From: an uncultured Eubacteriales bacterium
Lineage (GTDB): Bacteria; Bacillota; Clostridia; Lachnospirales; Lachnospiraceae
Direction of reading: 5' to 3'
Assembly: GCA_900316715.1 (NCBI GenBank)
Contig: ONEC01000010.1
Location: forward strand, 1 to 33,804
DNA length: 33,804 nucleotides
Of the stretch, positions 32,375 to 33,804 are shown one piece after another. The notes under the pieces were generated by a model that made no database searches, had not been told where the DNA came from, and saw only the letters and a program-made list of their open reading frames with translations. The position numbers and the translations under genes were made by a program. How positions within the stretch are numbered: position 1 is the stretch's first letter; every line of letters begins with the position of its first letter.

Positions 32375-33804
32375 CGTTTCTGTCTCCTTATCATCAATTT
32401 TATCATTTTCTGCAGCCTTATGTTCTGCAGCTTCATAATCTTCAGCCGGTTCAGACTTTTCAGCCGCTGCCCTCTCTTCATCGGCACTGCCCTTACCCAG
32501 TTTCACAAGATTCAGCCTGAGTGCATTCATACATACACAGAAGCTGGACAGGCTCATGGCCGCTGCTCCGAACATTGGCTTCATAGCAAAACCATAAAGT
32601 CCGATAGCCATCGGTATGCATATTACATTATAAATGAATGCCCAGAACAGATTCTCATGTATATTTCTAATGGTTGCTCTGCTGAGACGTATACCTCTGG
32701 CTACATCCATGAGGCTGTTCTTCATCAGAACCACATCAGCAGCATCCACAGCCACATCAGCTCCGGCTCCGATTGCCACGCCTATATCTGCTTTAGTGAG
32801 GGCTGGTGCATCATTTATGCCATCCCCCACCATCATAACCTTGCCGGTCTTCATAAGTTCAGAGACTGCACTCTCCTTTCCATCCGGAAGGACTCCTGCA
32901 ATTACCTCGTCTACTCCGGCGATCTTACCGACTGCCTCAGCCGTTCTCTTATTATCGCCCGTCAGCATAACGACCTTAAGCCCCAGGGATTTCAGCTCAC
33001 TTATGGCTTCAGCACTGTCTTCCTTGATCATATCTGCTACAGCTATGATCCCCAGCAGCTTATCACCCATCGCAAAGAGCAGCGGTGTTTTACCCTCTTC
33101 TGAGAGCTTATTTACCTCTGCCTTATGAACATCAGATATCTTAGCCACCTCACTTATATAAGCGAAGCTTCCCCCCTGCAGAACTCCCGCATCACACTCT
33201 GCTTTAAGGCCGTTTCCCGGCAGTGCTTCAAAACCTTGAAGCTCTATTAGTCCGCCATTTATATCTCTTCCAGTCTCCCCTTCGTTCCAGTATTCAACCA
33301 CCGCCTTCGCCAGCGGATGTTCCGAATATTTTTCAAGGGAAGCTGCATATCTGAGAAGTTCCTTCTCTGTCACACCACCTGTTGCGATCACATCTGTAAC
33401 CTTCGGCTCACCCTTTGTGATAGTGCCCGTCTTATCGAGAATTACTGTTTTAATCCTTCCGGTCTGCTCCAGCGACTCAGCCGTCTTATATAGTATTCCT
33501 CTCTTTGCGCCGACACCGCTTCCGACCATTATTGCCACCGGAGTGGCAAGTCCCAGCGCACACGGACAGCTGATTACAAGAACTGAGATTGCTCTTGCAA
33601 TAGAAAATGCAGTGTCCCGTCCGGCTATCATCCATCCAATAAATGTAATAACAGCGATTCCTATAACTACAGGAACAAATATTCCCGATACCTTATCTGC
33701 AATCCTTGCCAGAGGCGCCTTAGTTGCCGACGCATCGCTTACCATCTGAATTATCTTAGAGAGGGTTGTATCTTCTCCAACTCTCATAGCCCTGCATTCT
33801 ATAT
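32165..33804 (-). CDS. copA: Copper-translocating P1B-type ATPase, 5' end cut by the window, with C-terminal HMA domain
   Basis: The frame is open to the window edge (IECRAMRVGEDTTLSKII), so the N-terminal part (membrane helices 1-4, most of the A-domain) is missing only because of the window. Present are the metal-channel CPCALGLATP, phosphorylation site DKTGTITKG, HPLA of the nucleotide domain, and MVGDGINDAPALTKAD, then the last two membrane helices. After an acidic Ala/Glu linker comes a heavy-metal-associated domain with the Cu-binding GMMCGHC. An HMA domain at the C-terminus rather than the N-terminus is unusual. An internal ribosome site before this domain is described separately. CPC plus HMA predicts Cu(I) export. 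Confidence 0.95.
   Translation of the reverse strand, partial: IECRAMRVGEDTTLSKIIQMVSDASATKAPLARIADKVSGIFVPVVIGIAVITFIGWMIAGRDTAFSIARAISVLVISCPCALGLATPVAIMVGSGVGAKRGILYKTAESLEQTGRIKTVILDKTGTITKGEPKVTDVIATGGVTEKELLRYAASLEKYSEHPLAKAVVEYWNEGETGRDINGGLIELQGFEALPGNGLKAECDAGVLQGGSFAYISEVAKISDVHKAEVNKLSEEGKTPLLFAMGDKLLGIIAVADMIKEDSAEAISELKSLGLKVVMLTGDNKRTAEAVGKIAGVDEVIAGVLPDGKESAVSELMKTGKVMMVGDGINDAPALTKADIGVAIGAGADVAVDAADVVLMKNSLMDVARGIRLSRATIRNIHENLFWAFIYNVICIPMAIGLYGFAMKPMFGAAAMSLSSFCVCMNALRLNLVKLGKGSADEERAAAEKSEPAEDYEAAEHKAAENDKIDDKETETMTKTIYITGMMCGHCEATVKKALEALSGVDAAEVSHEAGTAVVTLSADISDEVLTKAVTDKDYEVTDIK

Overview
The window looks like chromosomal core DNA from a low-to-medium GC member of the Clostridia, most likely the family Lachnospiraceae. 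The support is the order dprA-topA-codY, an rpsB-tsf pair, a codY-linked acidic membrane protein, a diguanylate cyclase fused to a LacI-type sensor, a flavodiiron protein, and strong GGAGG ribosome binding sites throughout. Nearly all genes are on the minus strand. Only the MATE transporter at the left edge and the diguanylate cyclase at about 26.5-28.5 kb are on the plus strand. No phage, insertion sequence, CRISPR array, tRNA or rRNA was seen, and no stretch over 300 bases lacks a gene.

Layout, left to right. (1) 1-3.6 kb: a MATE exporter converges through a shared terminator on tsf and rpsB; rpsB has a structured leader. (2) 3.6-11.4 kb, transcribed right to left: comM-dprA (competence/DNA processing), topA, codY, a very acidic membrane-anchored protein and a small MltG-like membrane protein, closed by a terminator. 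(3) 11.5-17.9 kb: two CobW-family metal GTPases, one with a huge His/Asp stretch and one fused to a YcgQ-like domain; then glgB, a DUF1015 protein and a small P-loop kinase. (4) 18-25 kb: an amino-acid block of asd, serA, serC, ilvB and ilvD for Asp-family, serine and branched-chain synthesis. CodY, the classical regulator of ilv genes, is encoded in the same window. (5) 25-26.3 kb: two small membrane proteins with low-complexity N-termini, one with a zinc ribbon and Q-rich tandem repeats. (6) 26.5-33.8 kb: the diguanylate cyclase, then convergent rlmH, a PurF-like protein with a ruined glutaminase site, a flavodiiron protein, and a copper ATPase cut off by the window edge.

The most striking non-coding signal is in the 218-base convergent gap between the diguanylate cyclase and rlmH. 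It holds two copies of the same three-stem RNA-like fold, in opposite orientations. Each copy lies just 3' of a gene and on that gene's sense strand. Loops are conserved while stem bases change in a compensatory way. A second, unrelated repeat family occupies the dprA-topA and serA-asd spacers. Other points of note are a likely internal start that would release a CopZ-like chaperone from the copper ATPase gene, the CobW-YcgQ fusion, and the loss of all recognisable glutaminase residues in the PurF-like protein. Family assignments rest on motif reading alone; no database search was run.
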